DNA of 64,000 bases from SIG459 sp045538735 (GTDB lineage Bacteria > Bacillota > Clostridia > Oscillospirales > Oscillospiraceae). Made by a program: the position numbers and the translations under genes. Below are positions 53,691 to 62,598 of the stretch, piece after piece (position 1 is the stretch's first letter; every line of letters starts with the position of its first letter). The notes below the pieces were generated by a model. The model worked only from the letters and a program-made list of their open reading frames with translations, was not told the origin of the DNA and made no database searches. The stretch covers positions 1-64,000 of the forward strand of contig JAZSRY010000011.1 of NCBI GenBank assembly GCA_045538735.1, given 5' to 3'.

Positions 53691-54482
53691 TTATCCATAG
53701 TAAACGTAGATATAATACCAATCCCCAGCCAGATCTGAATGACTAAAGATTACCTGACAATTGGCTCTGACAAGTCCGTATGCTTCGTCTACCAGAACAC
53801 CACTATGCTCGGCAGAGAATCTGCTGTTAAGCTGATTTTTGGTAGCAGCTACGAGGCCAACAGCAGCATTGTACCCATCCTGCATTGTGTTGATAGGACG
53901 ATATTCCGGAGGATAATATCCCGAATTGCCTTGTCCCAGAGACGTATCGATAACAAATCCAAGGGAAGCAGCATATGACCTTGCATAAGCTGCTATTGCA
54001 TTTGGATCTATTACTTCTTTTGCCTCTTCAACAGGAGCCTCAGCTTTCAACTCTCCTGTGTCGATGGTATCTTTCTCCCCTGCAGGCTGCTCCAGCTGTG
54101 GTGTGCTTGTTAGTTCCGGCGTTGGAGCAGGAGTGTCAACAACCGGTGACTCGACATTGCAGATGAGAGAGTACACTTGAGTGGTGGTATCAACTTCAGG
54201 TAACAGCTCCATGATTTCTTCAGCTTGAGACGGTAGAGCCTCTTCCTTTGGAAGGGCTTTTGGCGCTGATTCTACAGTTTCGCTTTGAACTGAAGATTCT
54301 TTCTGGTTGTTCTGCAGCTCATCTTCGATAGCTTCATGCTCTGTTGGTGTCTGCGCTGTTACAGTCGGGATCTCCACTAAAGAGTCAATCTGAATGTTTT
54401 CTTCTACTTCAGCTTCTGGAACACGGCTACATCCAACCAAACAAGCCAGAAGCAAAACATTGATAAATAATGCCTTTTTCAT
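53691..54482 (-). CDS. Surface lipoprotein, unknown function
   Basis: A 263-residue lipoprotein. The lipobox LACLVGC places the lipidated Cys at residue 18. A long acidic, Pro/Glu/Thr-rich spacer (20-165) lifts a small C-terminal domain (about 170-263, IAAYARSYAASLGFVIDTSL and HSGVLVDEAYGLVRANC) off the membrane. I do not recognise that domain; such modules occur repeatedly in clostridial conjugative elements. It may be a surface exclusion or mating factor, by position between ParB and the pilus genes. AAGGAGGTG supports the start. Confidence 0.75.
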   Translation of the reverse strand: MKKALFINVLLLACLVGCSRVPEAEVEENIQIDSLVEIPTVTAQTPTEHEAIEDELQNNQKESSVQSETVESAPKALPKEEALPSQAEEIMELLPEVDTTTQVYSLICNVESPVVDTPAPTPELTSTPQLEQPAGEKDTIDTGELKAEAPVEEAKEVIDPNAIAAYARSYAASLGFVIDTSLGQGNSGYYPPEYRPINTMQDGYNAAVGLVAATKNQLNSRFSAEHSGVLVDEAYGLVRANCQVIFSHSDLAGDWYYIYVYYG

Positions 54483-54682
54483 TTACGGCACCTCCTTGAT
54501 GCCGATTCTACCCCATATGTTTATTTCTTCCAAACCTGCAATTCACCAACTAACTATCCCTTTTCAGCCAGTAACAGATGGTAATTGGGGGGAGAGTGTG
54601 AGAGGGGGGGAGCGCGGCACTGAAGCAATGTCGAGATCTCAAAAGAACGCAGTGATGCCCAGGCGTAAATAGGTGTTTGCAT

Positions 54683-55618
54683 TTATCGCTCCATATCTCT
54701 TAGCCGTTTGCGGTAGTATTCCAGGGCTTTGATTATGGTATCTTCCATTTTTTGCGCAGGCGTCCCCGCTGGAAAATATTTTGCAATGCGTTCCTTCGGC
54801 ATCCTAAATTGTTCTTTTTGGTTGGGTTTCTCCTCTTGCATAATTGACATTATAACTTCGTCTGTGAGATTACCTGCTTCTGAGAACTTGCGCATTTTTA
54901 TAGCCTGAGCATGTGATGGAGTGCAGTCCTCGATTTCCATTGTTTCAAATAAACTGCGCTGTTCATCCTTCGTAAGGTAGGAAAGTTCCACAGCAGGGCG
55001 GAGAGCGATTTTGTTTTCGTCTACAAGGTCAAGCACCTCCGGTGTGAGGCTCGTGAGGCGGATATACTTTCGAATTTGCTCATGACTTTCACCAGATTGC
55101 TCTGCCAAGATTTCTCTTGATGTTTTCCTGGAGAACTTCTGCAACAGTGTTGCAGAAGTTAAATCAGTTCTGCTGCCCTGCTGCCGACGCATGGCTTCAA
55201 GCTTCATTTTATACGCAAAGGCTTTCTCTGAAGGAAGCACCTTTTCGCGCTGGAGATTGCTGTCCACCATAATAATTATGGCCTCGTCATCGGTAAGTTC
55301 ACGGATCACGCAAGGAATGGTTGGTCTTTCTGCCAAAACGCAAGCTGTTTTTCGTCGGTGTCCGGCTACCATTTCGTAGCAGCCGTCGGGTTTTGGCCTT
55401 ACCAGTGCAGGGACAAGTACGCCGTATTGCTTAACGCTGCTGACCATTTCTGTCATGGCATCATCCTGCCTGACTTTGAAAGGATGATTTTTGAAGTCGC
55501 TGATTTTGTCCAGGGGTATTTCGGTAATGCGCTCAAGTTTTGCATCATCGCGTTCCGCTTGGGTAGTGAAAAGTTCATCTACATTTGTCAGTTTGCTTGC
55601 CACGCTGCTTTTCGCCAA
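54683..55618 (-). CDS. parB: ParB/RepB/Spo0J-family partition protein
   Basis: A 311-residue DNA-binding protein. The ParB N-terminal box is CYEMVAGHRRKTACVLAERP near residue 85, followed by DDEAIIIMVDSNLQRE; a helix-turn-helix lies near 165-185 (SREILAEQSGESHEQIRKYI). It binds a parS-like site and stimulates ParA. The start is TTG at 55618 with a perfect AAGGAGGTGAT seven bases upstream, inside parA, so the two genes overlap by 44 bases and are coupled. No parS was identified by eye. Confidence 0.93.
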   Translation of the reverse strand: MAKSSVASKLTNVDELFTTQAERDDAKLERITEIPLDKISDFKNHPFKVRQDDAMTEMVSSVKQYGVLVPALVRPKPDGCYEMVAGHRRKTACVLAERPTIPCVIRELTDDEAIIIMVDSNLQREKVLPSEKAFAYKMKLEAMRRQQGSRTDLTSATLLQKFSRKTSREILAEQSGESHEQIRKYIRLTSLTPEVLDLVDENKIALRPAVELSYLTKDEQRSLFETMEIEDCTPSHAQAIKMRKFSEAGNLTDEVIMSIMQEEKPNQKEQFRMPKERIAKYFPAGTPAQKMEDTIIKALEYYRKRLRDMER

Positions 55619-56396
55619 TTTTTATCACCTCCTTGACGAGTTCTCTGTATGCAGCTGCCGCACGGCCCTTTGGATCGTGTCTGAAGATGCTTCTATCTGC
55701 TGTGCTTATCTCTGCAAGCCGAACAGTTGCAGGGATCATAGTGTTAAATACCGGCAAATGCTGTCCGAAAGTCGCTTTGACAGAGGATACGACTTCTTTG
55801 CGGAAATTGGTATCGTTGACCATCGTAAAAAATACCCCGCCTATTTCCAAGGCGGGGTTGATTTGACGCTTTATGTTGTTGACGGTTACTATTAGCTCGG
55901 TCATATCTTCGGCGGCAAGGTAGTCTGCCTGTATGGGGACAAGCACATAATCTGCGGCTGATAAAGCATTGATAACGAGCATACCCAGGGAAGGACGGCA
56001 GTCAAGCAAAATGTAATCATAGTTGTGCTTTAGTGTTTCAATGTACGTCCGCAGCACGGTCTCACGGCTCATTACATTAACAAGGCCGACTTCTACGGCG
56101 GATAGTGTGCGGTTTGCCGGTACGAAGTCAAAGCCCTCATGGTGTTGCAAAATTTCGGGATGTTTGTCTAATTGTGTATAGGTGATGATTGCGTTCATAG
56201 CTGCGCTGAGTGTGTTTTCAAGCTTATGCGGCTTGCGTAGCCCCAGCATTTTTGTTAGATCTCCTTGTGGGTCTATATCGATGGCAAGTACCTTCTTGCC
56301 ATTATCGGCAAGCCCAGCAGCAATGTTATATACACTGGTGCTCTTTCCAACGCCTCCCTTTTGGTTGGCAATGGCGATTGTTTTACATTGTGGCAT
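55575..56396 (-). CDS. parA: ParA-family partition ATPase
   Basis: A 273-residue Walker-type ATPase. The deviant Walker A IANQKGGVGKSTSVYNIA is at residues 9-26; ID and DP elements follow in LAIDIDPQGDLTKMLG; Walker B is DYILLDCRPSLGMLVINAL. It segregates the excised element or maintains it as a circle with ParB. AGGAG lies upstream of the ATG. A decayed second copy of its N terminus is found at 62241-62365, showing that a related element was once nearby. Confidence 0.94.
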   Translation of the reverse strand: MPQCKTIAIANQKGGVGKSTSVYNIAAGLADNGKKVLAIDIDPQGDLTKMLGLRKPHKLENTLSAAMNAIITYTQLDKHPEILQHHEGFDFVPANRTLSAVEVGLVNVMSRETVLRTYIETLKHNYDYILLDCRPSLGMLVINALSAADYVLVPIQADYLAAEDMTELIVTVNNIKRQINPALEIGGVFFTMVNDTNFRKEVVSSVKATFGQHLPVFNTMIPATVRLAEISTADRSIFRHDPKGRAAAAYRELVKEVIKIGEKQRGKQTDKCR

Positions 56397-56915
56397 CGAT
56401 TAAATTTCTCCTTATTGATAGTAAAACGGTTTGTTCTCAGAAAAATGAATGATATAATAAAATACAGATTTTGACAAATTATGAGCAGAGATCCACAACT
56501 TGTCGAGATGGCCTTAATATCTGACATCCATATATTTGTGATCGGAGAGAAGCCCAAAGGTACAACAGCTATGTAGTATAAGATATCTGAATTTGAAAAG
56601 AAAACTCCATCAGAAATTGAATATGACAAAATCCCCCTCAGCTATGATGAAAAAATAAAAGGTTATTTGATTAAGACGGTCCGCGATCTTATTCAATATA
56701 ATTGAGTTGAGGCGGACGGTTAAATCGTTTTCTCAATATGAGCGAAATGCATTGGAACCCTTACAGCAACATTATGGTATTTAAACTCCGCAACTGGATT
56801 TGGTGACAATGTGTAGGCAATGTTATGCTTAGCAAGCATACATATATGCAAGAATTGTTATCCTATGGTAAAGATAAAAAGAAACGGAAATAATGTAATT
56901 TCGGAGGTAAAATAA
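56397..56915. other. Intergenic region between parA and abiH
   Basis: A 519-base stretch without an intact gene. It holds the parA promoter region and one possible relic frame (56577-56705). No parS-like repeat or terminator was seen. Confidence 0.5.
56577..56705 (+). pseudogene. Relic coding fragment
   Basis: A frame of about 42 residues without a start codon (contains KISEFEKKTPSEIEYD and YDEKIKGYLIKTVRDL), preceded by a stop and ending at 56705. Composition looks protein-like, but the family is unknown. It may be the tail of a gene deleted when neighbouring cargo arrived. Confidence 0.3.
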
Positions 56916-58217
56916 ATGGAAATATTACTAATTGGCAATGGTTTTGACATAGAACATAGACTACCTACATCATACAATGATTTTCTCTTGTTCTGCCTAA
57001 AAGTTATGCCCATTTTCTCAGTCGATCCAGGATTAACTATTCAAAAATATACGCATGATTATTTGGAAAACTGGGAAATTGACAAGAGCGTTAAAGATAC
57101 GCTTGCTGCTGCGTTTAACTCTAGATATGAAGATAAAGCAAGCGTTACTGAAACAGAATATGATACGGGAATAAGAACTGTAAATAGCGAGCTGAATGAG
57201 TTTTACTCCTACATAAAGTTCAACACATGGCTTCGGTATTTCCAAGAATGCTCACATAAGTTTGGTCGTAACTGGATTGATTTTGAAAGTGAAATCTCAA
57301 ATGTGATTCAAGCACTTGATGCTGCAAAATTTCAGACTTCTTGTGGCGGCGGTGCAACCAATGTCGAGAAACATGAGCAAGAATTATTAGTATCTATATT
57401 AAAAGCATCAAAGGGATCATTGCAGCAAGCTTTCAAAGATGTTCCTGCAATCATTAGATTTGGAAATTACTTAAACTCCGAACTTGAAAAACTGATAAGA
57501 GCTCTTGAAATTTATCTTGCTGCTTTCGTTAGAAACATTCCTGTAAACGAAAAAAGCTCTGATATTGAAAAAATGAGTCCAGATTTTATACTCTCTTTTA
57601 ATTATACTGATACATATTGCAGGGTTTATGGAAATAACAACACCGAATATGATTATATCCATGGAAAAGCCGAACTGGATAAAAATGTAGAAACTTGCGA
57701 TATAGTTCTTGGTATTGATGAGTACTTAGATGATGATGTACAAGATATTGATTTAGATTTCCTAACATTCAAAAAGTATTATCAGCGGATCTATAAATCT
57801 ACTGGTAATAAATACTTGGACTGGGTAGATGAAATAAAAGAAGGTTACGCAGACTATATTCGTAAGATGAACGATGCACTTACAGCTAAGCCCGTACAAA
57901 TGCAAAAGAACGATCTGCATTTTCCGTGGCAAAGAAGCTACACTGACCCGTCGAGTATAAAGTGTCCGCAACATACTTTGTACATTTTTGGCCATTCCTT
58001 AGATTCTACGGATAAAGACATCCTAAAGCTCTTCATTTGCAATGATAATGTACAGACCAAGATATTTTATCATCGAAAGAATCAAGATGACAAAAAATCT
58101 TTGGGAAAACTAATTAAGAACTTAGTGCAAATAATGGGACAAGAAGAATTGATTCGTAGAACTGGGGGCGCACACAAAACGATTGAGTTTATTCCACAAG
58201 CTCTCCGTCAGAGCTAA
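56916..58217 (+). CDS. abiH: AbiH-family phage abortive infection protein
   Basis: A 433-residue protein. The N-terminal signature LLIGNGFDIEHRLPTSYNDF is diagnostic of AbiH, a lactococcal abortive-infection family. The C-terminal LYIFGHSLDSTDKDILKLF is the second conserved block. The region between is helical with acidic patches. The mechanism of AbiH is not known. It has its own GGAGG and stands alone, reading away from parA. The gene is full length. Confidence 0.9.
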   Translation: MEILLIGNGFDIEHRLPTSYNDFLLFCLKVMPIFSVDPGLTIQKYTHDYLENWEIDKSVKDTLAAAFNSRYEDKASVTETEYDTGIRTVNSELNEFYSYIKFNTWLRYFQECSHKFGRNWIDFESEISNVIQALDAAKFQTSCGGGATNVEKHEQELLVSILKASKGSLQQAFKDVPAIIRFGNYLNSELEKLIRALEIYLAAFVRNIPVNEKSSDIEKMSPDFILSFNYTDTYCRVYGNNNTEYDYIHGKAELDKNVETCDIVLGIDEYLDDDVQDIDLDFLTFKKYYQRIYKSTGNKYLDWVDEIKEGYADYIRKMNDALTAKPVQMQKNDLHFPWQRSYTDPSSIKCPQHTLYIFGHSLDSTDKDILKLFICNDNVQTKIFYHRKNQDDKKSLGKLIKNLVQIMGQEELIRRTGGAHKTIEFIPQALRQS

Positions 58218-58894
58218 GCCTATTCTCACCAACTTGCCAAAAGGAAAAGGGCTTCGCCGCAAACCACGGAGAAGGCTTATGGGGAGTGAATTGCCCCAAC
58301 TTGGGACGAGGTTAGGTGTAGAGTAGTTCGTTTATTACAATTTCTTTTGCCAGCGCTTTCGGCATAGTTATGTGCTGGATCCAGGCTATCTGCTGCGTAG
58401 CCTTATACGGTGCAGAATTTGCTTTCAGCAGACCGACTTCAAGCTGTTCTATACGGCAGGCAACAGTTTTTCCAATCTCTTTCGGATATGGGGTAAAGGC
58501 TAGGACAAAACCAAATTATTATACAGAATAGGATGATATTCTTCGCGATATATGTGGGTGTACAGGGGATGCGGTTCGCATAGATAGGTTGATGTAGGAA
58601 TGTTTTATAATGGGAATAATGTAATCTCCGCAGAGCGCACAATGCAAATTATTCTTCATTGTAATCCCTGTAGTTTTTGCAAAAATTGTCGAGGAAATAT
58701 AAAATGAGTGATGTTCGGTACGCTGATCTGGCATCACTTGTTTTGCCGATAGGGATGACAAAATTAAGCGCGTTCTCGACTTGTATTAATCGTTGTGTAT
58801 CTCAACTGTCATATTGCTTTATGCAACAGATTGAATTATAATGTTTTACATAGCTCGAACAATCTCAGTTTTCCATGTTTAAGGAGATCAGACT
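58218..58894. other. Gap with tnpV relic and FRG upstream region
   Basis: A 677-base stretch whose main content is the decayed tnpV gene at 58312-58661. The remainder (58662-58894) is AT-rich and should contain the promoter of the FRG operon. No intact gene was seen. Confidence 0.55.
58312..58661 (-). pseudogene. tnpV: Decayed TnpV transposon protein gene
   Basis: Segments of a TnpV protein are spread over different frames. CGDYIIPIIKHSY near the start matches the GDYLIP opening; EEYHPILYNNLVLS followed by a stop matches the LYNxLLLSGKLYPHL block; and AWIQHITMPKALAKEIVINELLYT matches the C terminus of intact TnpV. Frameshifts and at least one stop make it non-functional. TnpV genes travel with clostridial site-specific transposons, so this is a scar of an earlier insertion. 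Confidence 0.7.
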
Positions 58895-59617
58895 ATGAAT
58901 GCGATTACAATTACATCATTTTCAGAGTATATCTCCCATGTGGAGAAACACTATACCCGAAACCATTTATTTAGGGGATTGAAAAAGAAATCTTATCCCC
59001 TAATTCCAAAGATTGGCCGTGATAGCTATGTGCAAAGATGCTCCAGCGATCCTGCCATTCGGTTATTCGATCTCCAGGACTTAGAGGAGCGTGCAATGAA
59101 CGACTTCATTAAGATGTCGGTCCCGCATATGGATTTACGAAAAATTGATCCGTGGGATCAGTGGACAATCGGACAACATCATGGTCTTCCGACAAGGCTT
59201 CTTGACTGGACAGAAAATCCATTAATTGCAGCTTACTTTGCCACAGAGGATGCAACTGATGATGTAGCCGTGTGTGTAACAGACCGCTCTCAGTTTAATG
59301 GAACTGACGATGTCTCAGATCCATTATCTGTTCCCGAGGACGATGACGTACTTCTACATATACCAAGTTATATCAACGACCGCATTATTGCTCAGAAGGG
59401 TGTTTTTACCGTCCACAAAAATCCAACCCTGTCTTTGGATCAAACAGAGATAAACGGAGTTTTATGTAATGTAGACCAGTTGATTATCCCCCAGGTTGCA
59501 TTACGTGAATTCGTCAAGGATCTCGACTGGTTTGGAATTAACCGTTCCTTTATCTATCCTGGGCTCGATGGTCTGGCTTATTATCTCGATTTCAAAGCTA
59601 AGGGAGGTGTAGACTGA
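58895..59617 (+). CDS. FRG-domain protein
   Basis: A 240-residue protein. The FRG signature appears as NHLFRGLKKKSYPLIPKIGR near residue 25 and QHHGLPTRLLDWTENPLIAA near residue 94. The FRG domain is widespread in phage-defence islands, and its biochemistry is unsettled. It is translationally coupled to the next gene: its TGA overlaps the ATG at 59617. AAGGAG supports its start. Confidence 0.88.
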   Translation: MNAITITSFSEYISHVEKHYTRNHLFRGLKKKSYPLIPKIGRDSYVQRCSSDPAIRLFDLQDLEERAMNDFIKMSVPHMDLRKIDPWDQWTIGQHHGLPTRLLDWTENPLIAAYFATEDATDDVAVCVTDRSQFNGTDDVSDPLSVPEDDDVLLHIPSYINDRIIAQKGVFTVHKNPTLSLDQTEINGVLCNVDQLIIPQVALREFVKDLDWFGINRSFIYPGLDGLAYYLDFKAKGGVD

Positions 59618-60666
59618 TGTATGTACCAGTAATGAAAAATCGTACCGTTGAGGTCGGTGTATTGCAAAAGCTGAGCACCATGCATGTATTCGATGGCGGT
59701 ATTATTCCTTTAGTAGAACTGATTCAAGAAAAGACCAGAAGCAATAATAAAAGTACATTTATCCAAGATCTGTGCGGTATTCTTGCAGAAGCACCGGATA
59801 TGCATATGATGGTAGACTTCTATAAATCGACCAAACTTCGGAATACAACAGATGCCATCCGAGAATATGTAACTATGTCTGTCCGTTTGCCCGATTTCAG
59901 CGTTAACGAACTTGCTCCATTATCTCCATATTGTGATCGGGTAGTGCCTGTTGTGTCTTATTTATCAGAAAGCATTTCTTTGGATCGCATAAAATATGAA
60001 GCCACGCAATTTCGTGATACCTTTCCACGTTTAGCCTTTAGGGTCAAAGTTCAGGAATTCGAGCATGTGTTCTCTTGTGTTGAGAGCCTTATTTCTTCCA
60101 ATGACTACTTGATTTTGGACATCGAGTCCGCGTCGCACATGAGCCCCGTTTTCAAAAAGATTTACAAAAGAATCGCAGAAAGCAAGAAGAAACTGGGATT
60201 CATTTCTATAATTATTAACTCACACCGCCCTGAGAATCTAACTAACAAGGAGATGCTTGATGGCGAACCAATTGCAGATATTGATAATAGCTTAAAGGAA
60301 TTATACGCATCTTCTTATATGCACAAATTTGATGGTTTTGGAGATTATGCGTGTATCACTGCTTCACTTCCTTCTACCGGTGGCGCAATTAGCCCTGTTG
60401 GAATATATTACTCAAACGATAATAATTACTTTGTATCCTTTAGAAGCCGTGCCCCGCAGTTATCTGAGTTCCCACTATATATTGCTCCCAAGATTATTGC
60501 CTCTGAATACTGGTCTGAATTTGAAGCGCAACATCACGAATTCTGCCCTGGATGTCAAGAAATACTGGCTGTTATTACGGGTACAAAAAGTGGAAGAAAT
60601 CAGGCTCAATGGAAAATGATTACTATGTTACACTATATCTACACAATGTTTGAAGTAGATGCATAA
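59617..60666 (+). CDS. Beta-family protein (T4 beta-protein-like)
   Basis: A 349-residue protein that opens with YVPVMKNRTVEVGVLQKL, resembling the beta-protein family (Pfam Beta_protein). It has alternating strands and helices consistent with a TIM-barrel-like fold (PLVELIQEKTRS, YLILDIESASHMS, LGFISIIINSHRPENL). No catalytic motif is certain. It overlaps the FRG gene by one base set, so the two proteins are probably made together as a system. A bidirectional terminator follows. Confidence 0.8.
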   Translation: MYVPVMKNRTVEVGVLQKLSTMHVFDGGIIPLVELIQEKTRSNNKSTFIQDLCGILAEAPDMHMMVDFYKSTKLRNTTDAIREYVTMSVRLPDFSVNELAPLSPYCDRVVPVVSYLSESISLDRIKYEATQFRDTFPRLAFRVKVQEFEHVFSCVESLISSNDYLILDIESASHMSPVFKKIYKRIAESKKKLGFISIIINSHRPENLTNKEMLDGEPIADIDNSLKELYASSYMHKFDGFGDYACITASLPSTGGAISPVGIYYSNDNNYFVSFRSRAPQLSEFPLYIAPKIIASEYWSEFEAQHHEFCPGCQEILAVITGTKSGRNQAQWKMITMLHYIYTMFEVDA

Positions 60667-60667
60667 A

Positions 60668-60712
60668 TAAAAAGTGGCTCAGTCAGCATGTTCTGGCTGA
60701 GCCACTTTTTAT
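60668..60712. terminator. Bidirectional terminator between beta-protein and sce7726 genes
   Basis: Arms of about 17 bases with one mismatch carry A and T runs on both sides, between convergent stops at 60666 and 60709. Confidence 0.92.
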
Positions 60713-61560
60713 TTAGTGTATAGCAGAGTGGGGTTCATATTTGACGAAAAGAAACTTTGAATATCCACAGGAAGAATTTCATCAAAATGTTTTATAACGA
60801 ATGTCCACTGATCCTCATATTTATGTCTTAACAATTGCCGGTATTCCTTCCAAATTGGCTTTGAATTTGCTAGCTGTATAAGAGTATCAAGTTTATCTTT
60901 TCGACTTTTGAGGTCCTTCTCATTTATCAACTTGAGTAAATAGCTCATATCGCTGCTAGACAAACTATTAAGGCAAAAAGATATATCGCAACAATTATGT
61001 TCTGCTCTTTTGATATAGGAGAAGACAACATCCATATTGCCGTCTATTCTATAAGAAATTACACCACAAGAGTCTGGAATATGCATTTTAACATCATCAA
61101 CTCGATTTTTAGGAACAATCACGTAAACTTTTTCAAATGTCTTTAGATAATCACGCATCTGATTTTCCAATCTGTCAAGTGTGTCGTATTCCGTTTTGAT
61201 TTCATAAGCATATGAACTTCCGTTTATTCTGCAAATATCAACACGGCTATCCCCAATAGCCATTTCAAACGCAACAATGTGGTCTATCTTATTTTTTAAA
61301 TGCTTTATGAAATGATACTTTATAACCCTTTCACAATAATAGAAATTAAAAATCAAATCATTTACAACCTGATTTGACAAGCAGTTAGAACGCAGTTTTT
61401 CAAAGGCTGCATTTGATGTTTTGCTTAATACATATGCAAGCTTAGCCCAACGAACATCTTCTGGATCATAAACATTATAATCCTTATTTATCACCTTACA
61501 CATTTGGAGAATCTCTGTTGCCGAATACTCCTTTAAGATTTCCTGTAGATGCTGGTTCAA
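60709..61560 (-). CDS. sce7726-family putative nuclease
   Basis: A 283-residue protein starting with TTG after a G-rich ribosome site. The core VAFEMAIGDSRVDICRING followed by YAYEIKTEYDTLDRLENQM near residue 118 gives the D-ExK pattern of PD-(D/E)XK nucleases and the sce7726 family signature. The C-terminal 120 residues are helical. It forms an operon with the small HTH protein 17 bases upstream. Families like this occur in defence islands and mobile elements; the target is unknown. Confidence 0.8.
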   Translation of the reverse strand: MNQHLQEILKEYSATEILQMCKVINKDYNVYDPEDVRWAKLAYVLSKTSNAAFEKLRSNCLSNQVVNDLIFNFYYCERVIKYHFIKHLKNKIDHIVAFEMAIGDSRVDICRINGSSYAYEIKTEYDTLDRLENQMRDYLKTFEKVYVIVPKNRVDDVKMHIPDSCGVISYRIDGNMDVVFSYIKRAEHNCCDISFCLNSLSSSDMSYLLKLINEKDLKSRKDKLDTLIQLANSKPIWKEYRQLLRHKYEDQWTFVIKHFDEILPVDIQSFFSSNMNPTLLYTK

Positions 61561-61577
61561 GATTCTCCCCCTCCCCC

Positions 61578-61799
61578 TTATGCATTTTCCCAGTATATTT
61601 TCAGTCCCATCACAGATATGATCTCTAAAACTTCAGAGAACTTTATTGTGCCGCGGGCTAGCTTATTAGATATATTTTGAACGGATGTCTGATCATCTGG
61701 ATCTCTATTTTCATTCATTCGATTCACAACTTCTGTAAGTGTAAATCCATGTTTGGCGATAACTGACTTTATCTCATCATGAACTTGATTCTGAGCCAT
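61578..61799 (-). CDS. Small helix-turn-helix protein paired with sce7726
   Basis: A 73-residue protein with a lambda-repressor-like fold (IKSVIAKHGFTLTEVVNRM, SVQNISNKLARGTIKFSEVL). It resembles small XRE/DUF6471-type regulators. GGGTGAT lies before the ATG. It probably autoregulates the two-gene unit with the nuclease-like gene, or acts as its antitoxin-like partner. Confidence 0.7.
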   Translation of the reverse strand: MAQNQVHDEIKSVIAKHGFTLTEVVNRMNENRDPDDQTSVQNISNKLARGTIKFSEVLEIISVMGLKIYWENA

Positions 61800-61894
61800 A
61801 TTATCACCCGCCTCTTACACCATAACGTTTACATTTATTTATTATAGTGTATATAGATGGAAGTGTCAAGCGGTTTGAAGCAATGCCTACAGAC

Positions 61895-62240
61895 CTAATA
61901 CATAAACACGTAAATCGCAATATGATAGGTATGTCTGAGGTCATGAAACCGGGAGTTTGGGATTTCAATTTTGGCGACGATGTGTTTGAAACAGTCATAC
62001 ACGGTACGGTAAGATAGAGGTCCGCCTACTTCATTTCGTAACACAAGGTCAAATAAGATTTCTTTATTGACGGTGTCCGAGAATATCATGGGTCTGATTG
62101 TTAAGGCTTCAGCAGCATTTTCTTTCATGCTTTCGAACTTTTGCCTTTGCAGTCGGAAAGTGTTAAGCACGGTGGCCGGCAGGGCAATGATACGTTTTTG
62201 GCTGTTTTCCGGTGTGTTGATGTAATACCTGCCGCCTTTT
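61895..62240 (-). pseudogene. int: Truncated tyrosine integrase
   Basis: A fragment of about 115 residues matching the middle and end of Tn916/Tn1549-like integrases: GRYYINTPENSQKRIIALP, NEVGGPLSYRTVYDCF and SRFHDLRHTYH. The HxxR box is present, but the N-terminal DNA-binding domain, the first catalytic Arg and the nucleophilic Tyr are missing, so it cannot work. Its reading frame is fused upstream to a parA fragment. Confidence 0.8.
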
Positions 62241-62365
62241 ACCTGCTGACGCCGCAACTGTGGTTTTACTGTCATCGCCTGATTGCCGTTCGTTGCCGGG
62301 TCTGTAGTTATGTCGTAAATACTGGTACTTTTTCCAACACCGCTTTACTTGTTGGCAACCTCCAT
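62241..62365 (-). pseudogene. ParA N-terminal remnant
   Basis: From an ATG at 62365: VANK, stop, SGVGKSTSIYDIT, then TNGNQAMTVKPQ. This aligns with the functional ParA at 55575-56396 (IANQKGGVGKSTSVYNIA, then DNGKKVLAIDIDPQ). An in-frame stop and loss of the remainder make it a relic. It runs into the integrase fragment, marking a deletion joint. Confidence 0.7.
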
Positions 62366-62598
62366 TACTTCGTATTTCTATATGTGTGCTTTGACATTCT
62401 TTTAAAAGCGGCAAGAGTTTCTTAGACTTGGCTTAGAACAGCTGTGTAAATATTTGAATATGGGGATGGTGTTTATACGAGTTGGGTCGACATTTATCTT
62501 GCGTTTCAAAAAACAAATGATATAATAGAAAACGGATAATATGATTTTCGTAAAGTGACATTAATATAAATCGTTTTGTATACGTGGGAGGGGTTTGC

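Larger units (their letters stand above)
61800..62598. other. Relic-filled gap before the dCTP-deaminase-fold gene
   Basis: An 800-base stretch with no intact gene. It is made of a truncated integrase (61895-62240), an attached parA remnant (62241-62365) and AT-rich DNA carrying the next promoter. Confidence 0.6.
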
